From positions 30,501,787 to 30,565,786 of the forward strand of contig OX243815.1 in NCBI GenBank assembly GCA_945859605.1: a stretch of DNA of 64,000 nucleotides, written 5' to 3'. The position numbers were made by a program, and so were the translations under genes. Below the pieces are notes generated by a model, which worked only from the letters and a program-made list of their open reading frames with translations, did not search any database and was not told the origin of the DNA. Positions 1 through 11,073 of the stretch are shown in pieces. Source of the stretch: Lumbricus rubellus (Eukaryota > Annelida > Clitellata > Crassiclitellata > Lumbricidae). Position 1 is the stretch's first letter. Each line of letters begins with the position of its first letter.

Positions 1-45
1 TCCTTGAAGGGGTGCTATATAAGTTTTCGAATGAATGAATAAAAA
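1..45 (+). repeat. SINE/LINE 3' tail with AATG repeats
   Basis: The core cttgaaggggtgctatataa is followed by a gaatgaatgaat tail. The same core recurs at 6379-6442, 12690-12766, 33575-33600 and 43061-43128, and in reverse at about 47835 and 52060. It is the 3' tail of a dispersed retroposon family, cut by the window edge. Confidence 0.6.
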
Positions 46-73
46 TGAGTAAATACTTACTTACTGTTTTCAG

Positions 74-233
74 GTCGATTGGGATTCAGTTGGCTAGACT
101 GGATGGTGTGCAGATGGTGACTGGTGGGTTTTATGGCGTTGGAGAAACCGTTGGTCAGAGTTACCATTCCGAACGCATGGAGTTGGGTCGACCAAGTAAC
201 ATCTGGCATATTTTGCCGACCAAAGATAACCAA
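74..233 (+). CDS. SLOG-like gene, exon with Gly-rich strand-turn
   Basis: Acceptor tttcag ends at 73; the donor gtactt starts at 234. One leading base completes a codon from the previous exon outside the window, then 53 codons follow. It encodes the VTGGFYGVGE turn and ends WHILPTKDNQ. Confidence 0.68.
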
Positions 234-2842
234 GTACTTGTGCTTCAAATTAATTTTAGCATGATCGCTAGAATTCAGAAATTTATCGCAGTGTAATATC
301 TTTTAATTTGTTTATTGCTCCCAGTACAAACAATCGGCATAATTATGACAATTACATTGTAGACATCAACTTAATGATACAACAGGAAGACCCAGAAAGG
401 ACCACTTGTTAGGGTCATTTGATACATCTATGATCTAAGATACATGGCTTGACATTAGAATCGCAAATGATTGACATTTATAAGTCCAACTGGACTACGA
501 GATTGCTTACATGATAAGAATTTGTGAGCAGTGATGGCAAGGCTCATAGTCTGCAAATTGGAAATACCAGTTATTCATTAATACAAATATATTTAGTTTA
601 GAATAACCAGTATATCAGAACAAGTTTTATTTACTTGTTAAAATATTTCTTTGTTTAGTCTGCATTTTTAAATGTGGTTGTGAGTTGATATTTTTACAGA
701 TTAGTCTGAACAGAACTGATATTGTTTTCTGTATCCTAGATCAATTTTTACTTTTTAATGGAAGTAGAATTGTTTGTGTTTGTTAGGATCAAAGTCGAAA
801 GACAAGACAAAATCCTGATAAGACATTTGCAGAAGTTTCTTATGGCCGTACAATATTCGTTGGGGACAGTGTTCGAGAACGTGAAAGCATAACTTCAAGG
901 GCTTTTGACATATGCATCTTGGTTGAAGGTATATTTGTGTATCCTTATCCTACATTTACTTGTGTAAGAGGATCATGTAGTGAATATGATATTACTGTTT
1001 CTGCTTTAATCTGTGTTTATCAAAATCAGACTCTCACTTAGCATTTGCTTTTTCAAAATAGTTCAGTTGCACACAATCTGAGATTATCATGCTCACTATG
1101 CATCAGAGAACTCTGTGTTCCAGTCCCAAGTCTATTCGATCAGCGATCATTGTAAGCGCGTCTTGCCTTCTTATGTATTAACAAGTGAAATGTTAACTGG
1201 CTTCATATATTCCTACATAATATGTCAGTGTCTCAAAGGCAATAGAGTTATCCATAGCTGTAATTTTGTGAGAATCCTAACAATAATGAACTGATATCTT
1301 GTGCATCTGCTGCCAGTGTTATTGGTTTGTTTTATTGTGATCGAAAGAAACAGTCAGATACATAATGTTTGAGGCACAAGGTGCATAGGCATTGGTTCGA
1401 TTTGTTTGTTGTTTTCAGGTGGACCGGGTGCAGCCTATGAAGCACAGCAGTTCACATGGAACGATCATGTTGTCATTCCAATCTCATCAACAGGTGGTGC
1501 TGCTGGTGGACTCTTCAATGTCCCAGACAAGATATTTGAGGTTAGGACATCTTCCTTAGAACTATAGGATACAATCAATTCCTTTAGTCTGGTGAAAACT
1601 TTTGCTGTGAAATGCGATGTTCTCCCGATATTTTGTCGCTCCATGATACGATAGGATTCTTCTCAGCCACTGCTGCTTGTAATTTTTCCAGTTTTCCATT
1701 GGTCATGTCTCAGATCCATGCAACGGTATGATAAAATTATGGCACTGTACACACAGATCTTAATCTTCATACTGCATCTGTTTTCTTCCGTTATTAGTCA
1801 GATTCCCAAATGCAGCATTTTCATTTCCTGTGTGCATCTTTATTTATGTCTATTGTTGTTAGGCTACCAAGGTAGCAGAAGACATCCACAGATTTCACCA
1901 CTCTGTTCAACCAGACACAAATAATTGGTCACAGCTCTAGCAATCATTAAATCATTAAATCTTATTAACAATGATCTATTTAGGAAGACGCTTTAATTTC
2001 TTGTTGTTTGTTTCTCTTAACGTCACTACGGTGTGTCATCCTGCACTTTTTCATGATTTAAACAAATATGTATAAAATATATACAGTACACTATCTAGTC
2101 AAATAAAAATTATATGTATTTATCTTCGTTTATTAGAACCTGAGTGACAAAATGCAATCAGTGACAATAGAGAATAATAAACATAAAAATGAAAGTTAGC
2201 CAGAAGTTATCGTCTGTAAGGTACCCTATGTATATACTATAGAGTAGTGTCATCTTTATCAGCAAGTTTAAAACAGTACGGCCTGGGGCTGATGACAGAG
2301 GGGCATAAGCTAGATGTAAACCCAAGTATGTGTATTTTTAAAATGTATAATATAATTAACTCTTCGTACAGTTGTTGAGCTTCATTGCCTTCAAATCTGA
2401 TTTCTTTGTGTGACATTGCACAAAGAAGTTATTGTCTCTCTAACCATGCAAGTATGTTTGCAGATCTAAGTCTAGCTGTAGGGGCAAGTACTGACAAAGG
2501 CAGGCAATAAAAAATTAAGCAATTGAAATTTCCTTTTAGCTTCCAGTTGGCGTTTCAAAAGATGACTGGGATGCACTGGGTAACCCCACCCTGACAGCGG
2601 AAGGAGTGGGACTGGCAGTAGCCAACATTGTGGTGAAAGTCCGAGATCGTCTGGCCTTGGACTCGCCAAACTTCGACCTTGAGCGAGAAATGCCGAGCTT
2701 GAATTCGCAGGATTCGTCAAGCAGTCTTTTCAGCACAGTACCAATAAATGACGTCGACGAGGAAATAAAGAGTCCAAGAAAGAAGCGAGTGAAGTGGTTG
2801 TCAACCGAAGGGGAACATATTGAATTCACAGACAGCGACTAA
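74..2842 (+). CDS. SLOG/LOG-like Rossmann-fold protein, last four exons (5'-partial)
   Basis: Four exons join in frame: 74-233, 787-928, 1419-1540 and 2540-2842 (stop at 2840-2842). All junctions are GT-AG with phases 0, 1 and 0. The first exon enters with one base completing a codon, so the start lies before the window. The product reads through a glycine-rich turn (VTGGFYGVGE), a second-exon segment ending in FDICILVEG, and the motif GGPGAAYEA followed by STGGAAGG. This pattern resembles the PGGxGTxxE nucleotide-binding loop of LOG/SLOG ('lysine decarboxylase-like') Rossmann proteins. The family binds nucleotides or nucleotide-like ligands; some members are phosphoribohydrolases. The substrate here is unknown. 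The last exon adds a hydrophilic tail rich in Ser, Asp and Lys (RKKRVKW near the end), outside the fold. I see no signal peptide or membrane segment in the visible part. The exon structure is well supported; the family call is by motif only. Confidence 0.72.
787..928 (+). CDS. SLOG-like gene, second visible exon
   Basis: Acceptor tgttag ends at 786; the donor gtatat follows 928. It holds 47 codons plus one base (phase 1). It encodes SYGRTIFVGDSVRERE and the hydrophobic strand FDICILVEG that leads into the Gly-rich loop. Confidence 0.7.
1419..1540 (+). CDS. SLOG-like gene, exon with GGPGAAYEA ligand loop
   Basis: Acceptor gttttcag ends at 1418; the donor gttagg starts at 1541. It encodes GGPGAAYEA, then a strand VVIPISSTGGAAGG, a typical Rossmann loop-helix-strand series of the LOG/SLOG families. 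Confidence 0.75.
2540..2842 (+). CDS. SLOG-like gene, terminal exon
   Basis: Acceptor ccttttag ends at 2539. It holds 101 codons including the stop. The first part (GVSKDDWDALGNP, then a helix ending VVKVRDRLAL) closes the fold. The rest is a low-complexity Ser/Asp/Glu tail with the basic cluster RKKRVKW and the acidic end EFTDSD. Confidence 0.72.
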   Translation, partial: LPVGVSKDDWDALGNPTLTAEGVGLAVANIVVKVRDRLALDSPNFDLEREMPSLNSQDSSSSLFSTVPINDVDEEIKSPRKKRVKWLSTEGEHIEFTDSD

Positions 2843-3710
2843 AAGAGTTCCTTGTCACCAATTGTTTTATTGTTACAGTATTTTCTCTGGAAGAATGTTC
2901 ACTGAAATCTTATTCATTTGTACTACCCTCGGTGATGATGACTAGCAGTGGATCTAGCTACCTTACACTTTACAGTAAATTCCCAGAGTATGGATAGAAA
3001 TTTTTTTCTAAAGCAGTTCAGTTGTTAAATGTTGTTAAGCAATTAATTTATGATTCATGATGTACCGTTACTCTTCTCAGTGGTATGTAAAAAGTTTATT
3101 TTCAATTTAGCAGAATATATTCAACCAAAAGCAGTCACCAAGATACGGTAGTTCATCAATGACTTTAACCAAACCTATAAGTTTTAGGTTGATTTAAGGT
3201 TGCTGTTCAAATCTGTTGTCTAGCCACCGGTGTATGACAAACATGTTTAAGCACTGTTGTTGACAGAGTATGTTATGGTCTACCTGAGTGCCCTACTTTT
3301 ACCCAGAAAGATTGAAAAATCAGTCTAGCTTTCCATAGTGGGATGTTGTATAGAGATCATTTCCTTTGCTTAGGTATTTGAATTGGTAAACCAGAGTGTC
3401 AGGGTCCTGACATGGAGTTGATGCCTTTCATAGCTTCTTGGCTGGCAGATGCTACCAAGTTCAACTGCTTAGTGTCAAGAGTCTGTCTACTCTGGCTCAA
3501 ACCCACAGTCAGTGGTTTACAGACCATGTGAACTACCAGACTATCATGTCACACAACCAATTATTGGCATTTGCTGGCCTTGTGTTCAGGCAACCTGCAA
3601 CAGAGAAGGCAATAGAGACTGCTTTGCAACAAGTATTTTAGTTTAGTAATATTATACCAATCAATCAAATCACTCAATCAAATAAACTGCTTTTCACTAA
3701 TCTTTATATA
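2843..3710 (+). other. probable 3' UTR of the SLOG-like gene
   Basis: The sequence after the stop is AT-rich and non-coding. An AATAAA hexamer at 3681-3686 is the first good poly(A) signal; AATAAA-like words recur near 4451. A 67-codon open frame at 3438-3641 has no protein-like features and is taken as chance. Confidence 0.4.
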
Positions 3711-5845
3711 AAGTTCTGTTCAATGTATGGCAATTGTAGGATAAATGGCAATTGTTTGCGAATTTCAATGGCACTTGTAGGATAAATCTAGAATTATTAT
3801 AAATGTACATTCTTGAATGACAATAGTATGTATTTGCCTATTCAATGTAAACAAATATGACATATCTTGACATTTTACAATGTGACTTGTAATCATGAAC
3901 ACTGCCTTTAGCAATTTTAAACCTTGCTTCATTGTTAATATAAGTGATTAAGTGATTTTACCTCAACTCTTATTGCATTAGCCATCAATTGTTTGCACAT
4001 GACCTGTGAAATTACGAGCTTCAAATTAAATTTGTGCTCATGTCTTAATTGTAGAATAATGTTGATTTTTATCTGGCTGTAAACTAACATTGTGCAATTT
4101 ATAAATTGCATATTTGCTTGTTATTGTAGTGTTATATAAACAGACAAATTTTCTAAATTATGTTTATGGCGTATTTCGCCTTTTCTTTCTTGACTTGTTA
4201 TTGATACTTTGATGAGACAATTGAAAGAAGCCTAAAAACTATCTCTGAATCATGCAGAAAAATGTTGAGTGCTCAAGTTGCTTTTGTGTTCCACAGAACA
4301 TGTGCAGACAAGAGCTTTGTGCAGTGTTCACTATTATGTCACAGTGGCAGCACACACACAAATGATGCTTACTCCATTCCAGCATCAATGGTTTTGACTG
4401 TATATGCTTAATTTATAATGAAACTGACAACTTGAAAATACTGCTTAATGTGAATAAATACGTTGGTCTCACAGAAGAAAATGCAATACAAAATGTTTTT
4501 TGGTAGCATGACATATTGTTGTATTTTCAACGTCTGGATTATTATCATATTTTGCTTAATCACTACTGGTGATCAAGACATTATAGTGCTGCTGAGCTTT
4601 GCTACAAGGCATCAACTCTGTATTTACCTGTTATGCAAAAGTAGTTTGTGTGGAACAGAATATGTTCTGTTCCGAGAGTATATTATGTGGAATAGAATAT
4701 GATGTATAATGTAGAAATTGTATGTACTACATGCGCAGCTATTTGTCACCTGTTTTGGCCTTTGTTAATTTTTGAGCCTGGTCCCCAAAATGTTCTTACT
4801 CGTTGTTATTATTAAACTTTAGATGCAGTGCAGGCAATATTCTCTTAAGTTAGTCACCAAAAAGATTTACTGAATCTGTTTGAATATGTGAATGCTATGC
4901 TCAACAGTCATTGCACACAATAATATATACTCAGCAACTGTTTTTCATTAAAGACTGAAAGACATTAAAGACTCCCTATAATTTACTACCCTATAGCTGA
5001 ACTGTGACTCATTTGAGGTTTACCCTTTCCACCTTTCCCTAGTGAAACCTTTGCATAGGTAACTAATCGGCATACTCCTTATGCAAGCATGCATAAAGAG
5101 ATGCATCTAGCTTGCCCCTTCCTTCCATGCATGGTCCCATACTGGAATTGGAAAGAAATAATTTTGCTAATATGAATTGCTCATACTAGTACTTAGTGTT
5201 GAATGATGTGCACTATGAAAAAAACAATGGACTGACATTATTCAAAACAGTTTCTTAAAATCTACATAAAAGAAAACTTGTTCAACAATATTATTCAAGA
5301 ATTTCCTTTGTCCAAAGCCTCTCGGTAATGGTAAATGCAGGGCATGAAACTTCTAGGCTTGCATTACACAATAATTTGAGATTTTATCAACATAGAGCTG
5401 CAAACGGCTCATGGTTGGGACCTTGACTGATAAAGAAATTAGAAACGCTAGATCTTGTCTAAACATGAAATACACTACAGGCTTTGTCTGATGTCCAATT
5501 ATATATCCAACTGCATTATATCACAATCAGGTATATATGCATGTTGCTCCCAATGCTGCATCCAAGTTATTTAGGGCACATGGTTTTTTGTCTGTCACCG
5601 CTTACTTATTAGTGACCCTCTGAAAACACAATAATGTAACAGCAATAGTCCAACCATTGTTTTTCACAGCTGGTCTCTGTTATTCTAAACACAATTCTTA
5701 CCAAAATTTAGTTTTGAATAAAAATGAGACATGAGAGAAATCTTGTGTAGCAAATAACCCTAATTTCTGATGTCTTGCTCATCACATAGCAACAGTACGA
5801 AAAATCCATGAGTGCCCTTTGAATATTCGAACATCTTCTAAAGGT
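3711..5845. other. intergenic gap between convergent genes
   Basis: About 2.1 kb of AT-rich sequence separates the 3' end of the SLOG-like gene from the THOC3 stop codon on the other strand. I see no gene, RNA gene or clear repeat in it. The left part may still be 3' UTR of the plus-strand gene and the right part THOC3 3' UTR. Confidence 0.5.
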
Positions 5846-6009
5846 CTAGTCCCTCGAGTCTGGAAGGCCAAATAGCTTTACTGTCCCTGCATCTCTGTCT
5901 CTCTCGTATTTGTCCTTGTCATCACAAGCAAAGGCTAGAATATGACGTTTTGGATGCCAGGCCACTGTGAAGGTTGGACTCTCACATGGAATGTCGGCGA
6001 TTTTTTCAC
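5846..6009 (-). CDS. THOC3: THOC3 terminal coding exon
   Basis: Acceptor ttgtacag ends at 6010; the stop codon is at 5846-5848. It encodes CESPTFTVAWHPKRHILAFA and the C-terminal GTVKLFGLPDSRD. Confidence 0.94.
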
Positions 6010-9000
6010 CTGTACAAGGAAAACAGTCTATTATTAGCAATGCAATTTACTGCATATTCAGAATTCACCTATAGATTTATATTTTTTAAAGTCCAAAATT
6101 CCTGTAAAAATTTTTCTGGATCTGAAAATCAACTACATGGCCCACAGTCCTCAACAAAGTTTGGAACTGTTCCTTCTCGGTCATTGGACCCACAGTGTGG
6201 AAGAGTTTTCCTAAACATTTGAAGGATACATCATCACAGTAGACATTCAAATCACAGCTCTACGCGTAGATCTATGTTTTTAACCCTTTTGTGATGAGCA
6301 TGAACTAAAAGTGACTGCAAAATAATGTAGTTCGTAGTTAAAGATTAACCTATGTACTTGCGTAACTACAATGATGTGAGCGCCTCTGAGTAGGCTTCTT
6401 GAAGGGGTGCTATATACATTTTCGAAATGAATGAATGAATGATGTCTTAATGCACTGCATTAGCCTTCAAATTTAGCCGCAAATGCAGCTGCTAGTGATT
6501 CTTAAGCAGAGACAGACACAGGCACAGCTAGCCTATCGTGGTGGAACAACATATGTACAGTTGAAATAAAGATTGAAGCCACTGCAGAAGTGTGAGCTGA
6601 ATCAGCAGGAAGTGATTTTAGAACTCCTACAAGAAAGACTTTGTGCAGGCTTCTGACATAGAACACTGCTCTCTCTCCTTTGGAACAACCAGACTCAGGC
6701 AAACTTAAGAACAAAATTGAATAGTGCCTACACAAAGTGCAGACGAGAGTCAAAAACGCATACAGCCTCAAATCCTGCTTTTTCTGTTGCAGTCGATCAT
6801 GCTGGGAGTGCTTCTGAAAGGCTTAAAACGCTTTACAGATGTTCATATATAATATTTTTTTAAAAACAAGACACAGAGCTGACCAGTGTATGATAGATCT
6901 CACTACACATTTTCCTAATTACACAACTCTATTATCGGTAATTGCAGTATGCATTCGAACAGTTCAAACCTGATTCAACTTCCGCTATATCGATAAGCAA
7001 GTCTTCTGAGGCAGAAGCAAGCATCTGTCCATCGTGGCTGAAGCTTAACGTTCGAACAGGCCAGTCCAACCTAGAATCAAGCAGAAATGTGATTAATACG
7101 TTAATGCCTTCCCTAAAATACACAACATAAGTCGATGGTTATTGATATTGAAGGAAGTTGACAATATGCCGAAGCTGAATAACAAATACCAGACGCAAAA
7201 GAGACAGCCTCAATGGATCAATGTCATCTCTTATAAAAGTTTTCAGTAAGGCTCTTATAGGCCAACACAGAATTAAAACAATATACAAATTCCAGATAAG
7301 ACTTGTACAGCCTAAGACCTTTAGCTTCTATAAACACAGAGGGTCATCCAGACATCACATTGTAATGTAAAATTCATAATAATTTAGGATATATATAATA
7401 TACAATGTAATAGCTCTGTAAATTGATTACAAACTGATAGCAACATTTCTGTATTTAAAATAACAGCATATGGCCTAGGAACAGGCCTTTTAGACCATCA
7501 AAAGAGGCAATCAACCAAACTACACATCACTTTCATCAAGTATCAAAAATGCCATCAATATCTTTCTTGCATGCTATGGGGCAAACTTAAAGAAATCATG
7601 TAAAGAAACGCAAAACAAAATACCTGGAGAATGTTCGCAGACAGACGAGCTCGGAGAGATCCCAGAGGCTGACCAGAGCATCAGCACTGCCCGTCGCAAA
7701 GAATTGACCAGTCGGGTCAAACTCTATGCAGATGCAGTTGGCTGGATGAGCACACAGCACGTACTCCGACTTCAGATCGGGATAGCTAAGATTTAAGATA
7801 TGCAGAAACACATTACTTAGAATGTATTATTTAAGTTATTCTACGCAATGAAGGTGACTTAAACATCAGATTACATTGTAAAACGGTTACAATGTTAGTA
7901 GACATGCTCATTAGTTCGTTAATGCTTCGTGAGCATCGTAGATATATTTATGGTACTACTAAAGACCTGAATACCAGAGTTAAGCCTTGAAATAGTATTA
8001 TGCATGTGGCCATCAAGCATCTACCAGAATAACACATTTTGCGAATTATTAACATTATAATCATTAAAAATTATCACCGATGTCTAATTACCAAACAGAA
8101 ACTGACAATAAGTGCGCTCATTAAGTGAAAGGTTGCCCAAAGCCCGACACAGTAAGTAACCAGCCATCTCACAGTGTGAGTATTCTAATGAATCAGACAT
8201 TATGTCCCATTAATTAAAAACAAAGAACTCAAGCGCTAACATTGATGTTTTTTCTGGTCACCTACCTCCAAATGTGTATGCTTCCCTGACCACTTGTGAG
8301 AAAGAACAGCGTTCCTGAATTGTCCCAACTGATCTCGTTCACTTCAAACTTGAACTGCTCTTCGGCCCTCGACTTGTGAGATTTAACATCGATAAATGTG
8401 ACCAAGTCTTCTTTATTGCCAACAGCGATCGTCTGACCGTCGGGCGACCAGCATATGTTTATGTTCTCACCTGGGAAAAATCACTGGTTGAAGCAGTTTC
8501 ATGGATACTGATCACTGAATGTTTGCTTATTTAAACCATTTGACAATGAAAAGGGGCAAGTTTTTCGTGCATTTTAGTACACACTCCATTGACTATACGA
8601 AAAAGTATACCCCACTAGTCTTTTTTGCACAAAGGTACACGCTGCAAAAAAGTACGTGTTCTAAGCAAGTATAAACTGCCTATTTCCCGACTGTCTGCAC
8701 CTAAAACTGCTCTAGAAAACAGTCAGGACTATTAATTTCATTTTGTTGACGTCTTTTCTGTTATGTTAATACAAATGTTAAAAATAAAATTAAAAAATTT
8801 AAATTTAAATTTGTTTGAAAATTTTTTTTTATTAAATTTTTTTTATTTTAAATTTTTCACAAAATTATTAGAGTCGCAGCAATAAAAGAGGGTCGATCGG
8901 GTTACCAGAAACACAACATTTTTTTAGGCCAAATCAGAAAAACTTGAAAGATGCCAATAAGTTAAAAAACACAACAAATTTTAGTTCTACTAATGGCATT

Positions 9001-10439
9001 TATTATTAAGAAAGTCAGCACAGAGTATACATGTATATTGTATAAATACACATTTATATAAAACAATGCAAACTTGTCAAACTGAACTGTAATACCGATA
9101 AATATTAAATTAGCATCAGATAAATTGTTACTTAATGCAGACCTTTAGTATTAACTGTTGACACAGATTTTCGAGCTCGAGCATCCCATATCCGAACTGT
9201 TTTGTCTCCTGATGCTGTAACTAGAAGATCTGGGTTTGTCGGATGCCAGCACAACTGGTCGACGCTGTCTGTGTGACCACGGAACGTGTGATCCTTGTTC
9301 TGCAACACAACACAACAGACATATGCAATAGTCTTCACTGGGAAGGCATGCCAGAACTTCCACGTATCGTCAGAAATCATTAACGCATAGACAAGTGATC
9401 CAGTCAATGTAAATTCCAATTTCTCAGTGGCACTGTTTAGTAAATTTGTAATTTTTTACTATGTATGCAAGATCCTCAAATTTATATATATATATATATA
9501 TATATATGTGACCCGCTATATGATAAGGTACCATAAGTCGGCGTACAGTTTCGCGAGAAATCGCGCATAAAGACGTGGGGGAAATTTTTTTTTTTTATAT
9601 TATCAAATTTGAAATCTTGGTATTTTTAGCAGCAGGTGAAAAGGACGTTTTAAGTTAATAACACTGATAATAATAATAGACAACACTGAGAATTTGTTAT
9701 GAACCTCTTGTAGGATAAATCGCTCAGAAGCGCTCCCAGTGTGCAAGACCCCACGATACTCATCGATGGAAATAAGTGGCAACTTTTTCATGAACATCAT
9801 TATAAGTCGGTCATTTATCATCCAATTTTGATCTGGTTTTCAGCAAAATGTTCAGCTCACTTAGCTGGTTTGTGAAGGCATAATAACTCCAAACCCGACT
9901 TATGGTACCTTTTCATGTAGCGGGTCACATATATATATATTTATGTCATGTCATTCCACCATCGTCGCTCTGCGAAGGTTGGCTGCACGAATGGATGAGC
10001 ATCTTCCACAGTAGTCTATCTCCTGCCATGTTCATTAGTCTCCTCCCCGAAAGTCCAGTCCATTTCAAGATGTTGTCTATCCATGCCGTTCTAGGTCTTC
10101 CTCTTCCTCTTTTTCCCCTCCATCAATCCCGTCATCAGGCTGTTTTCTATGCTGTCCTTTTGCTGTCTCATGACGTGTCCGAAGTATCGTAACTTTCTTG
10201 TTTTTACGTGGGTCAACAGAACTTTCTTGCTTTGTTCCTGCTATGAAGTACACCTGTTCGTTGGTCAACTTTTTTGTCGGTGGGATTCTTAATATCTTTC
10301 TAAGACATTTGTTCTCGAATGCTTGTATACGTCTTTCCTTCTCTTTCTTTAATGTCCATGCTTCCCACCCTTATGTCGCCACTGGCCACACCAATGCTTT
10401 GAGCAGTCTAATTTTTGTTCTGTTGCTGACGGCTTTATT

Positions 10440-10505
<66 letters not shown>

Positions 10506-11042
10506 CCAGCCACGCATTGCTGTGGCAGAAAAGACCTCCCCTTCCCCCTCCCCTCCCCTCCCCACCCTCTTCGTCTTGCTCCCTCCGCTCCTTTCCTTCG
10601 TCCATTGCAGACATCGGATAGAGCCCAATAATGATGAAACGCCGTTTTTTGCGACTCGCTTATGACGTCACAGCACGCGACCTCATTCATGTTTCGTCTG
10701 CTGTGTTTGGGGACTTTCTGAAATCTTACAGTTTTGTTGAATTTGCAAATGGCGGTCGAACAGATTGCAAAGTTCACTTTTTGTGGAAAAGATTGCGCTT
10801 TTTTCTGGAAAAAAAATGTTAAGACACGGTGCTATTGGAATGGAAGGTTTTGGTAAATTTTCAAAACAATTGGTGCGTAACTTTCGGCGTGATTGTATCA
10901 CGAATTATTGGAAAGTTTCATTTTTATTTATATATATATATATTATATATATAGGCCTCTGCGGGTGGGAAATGTCATCAATCGTCGACCGATCAAAGTA
11001 TTTACTTGAAATATCTGCTGAATGGCCTATATATTATATAAC

Positions 11043-11073
<31 letters not shown>

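Noticed and set aside
3438..3641. 67-codon open frame downstream of the SLOG-like gene.
   Set aside because: It lies in the probable 3' UTR, has no recognisable domain and no splice context.
10198..10777. Long open frames on both strands with runs of Ile/Tyr.
   Set aside because: They are created by the (TA)n microsatellite reading as IYIYIY and by the LINE fragment beside it.
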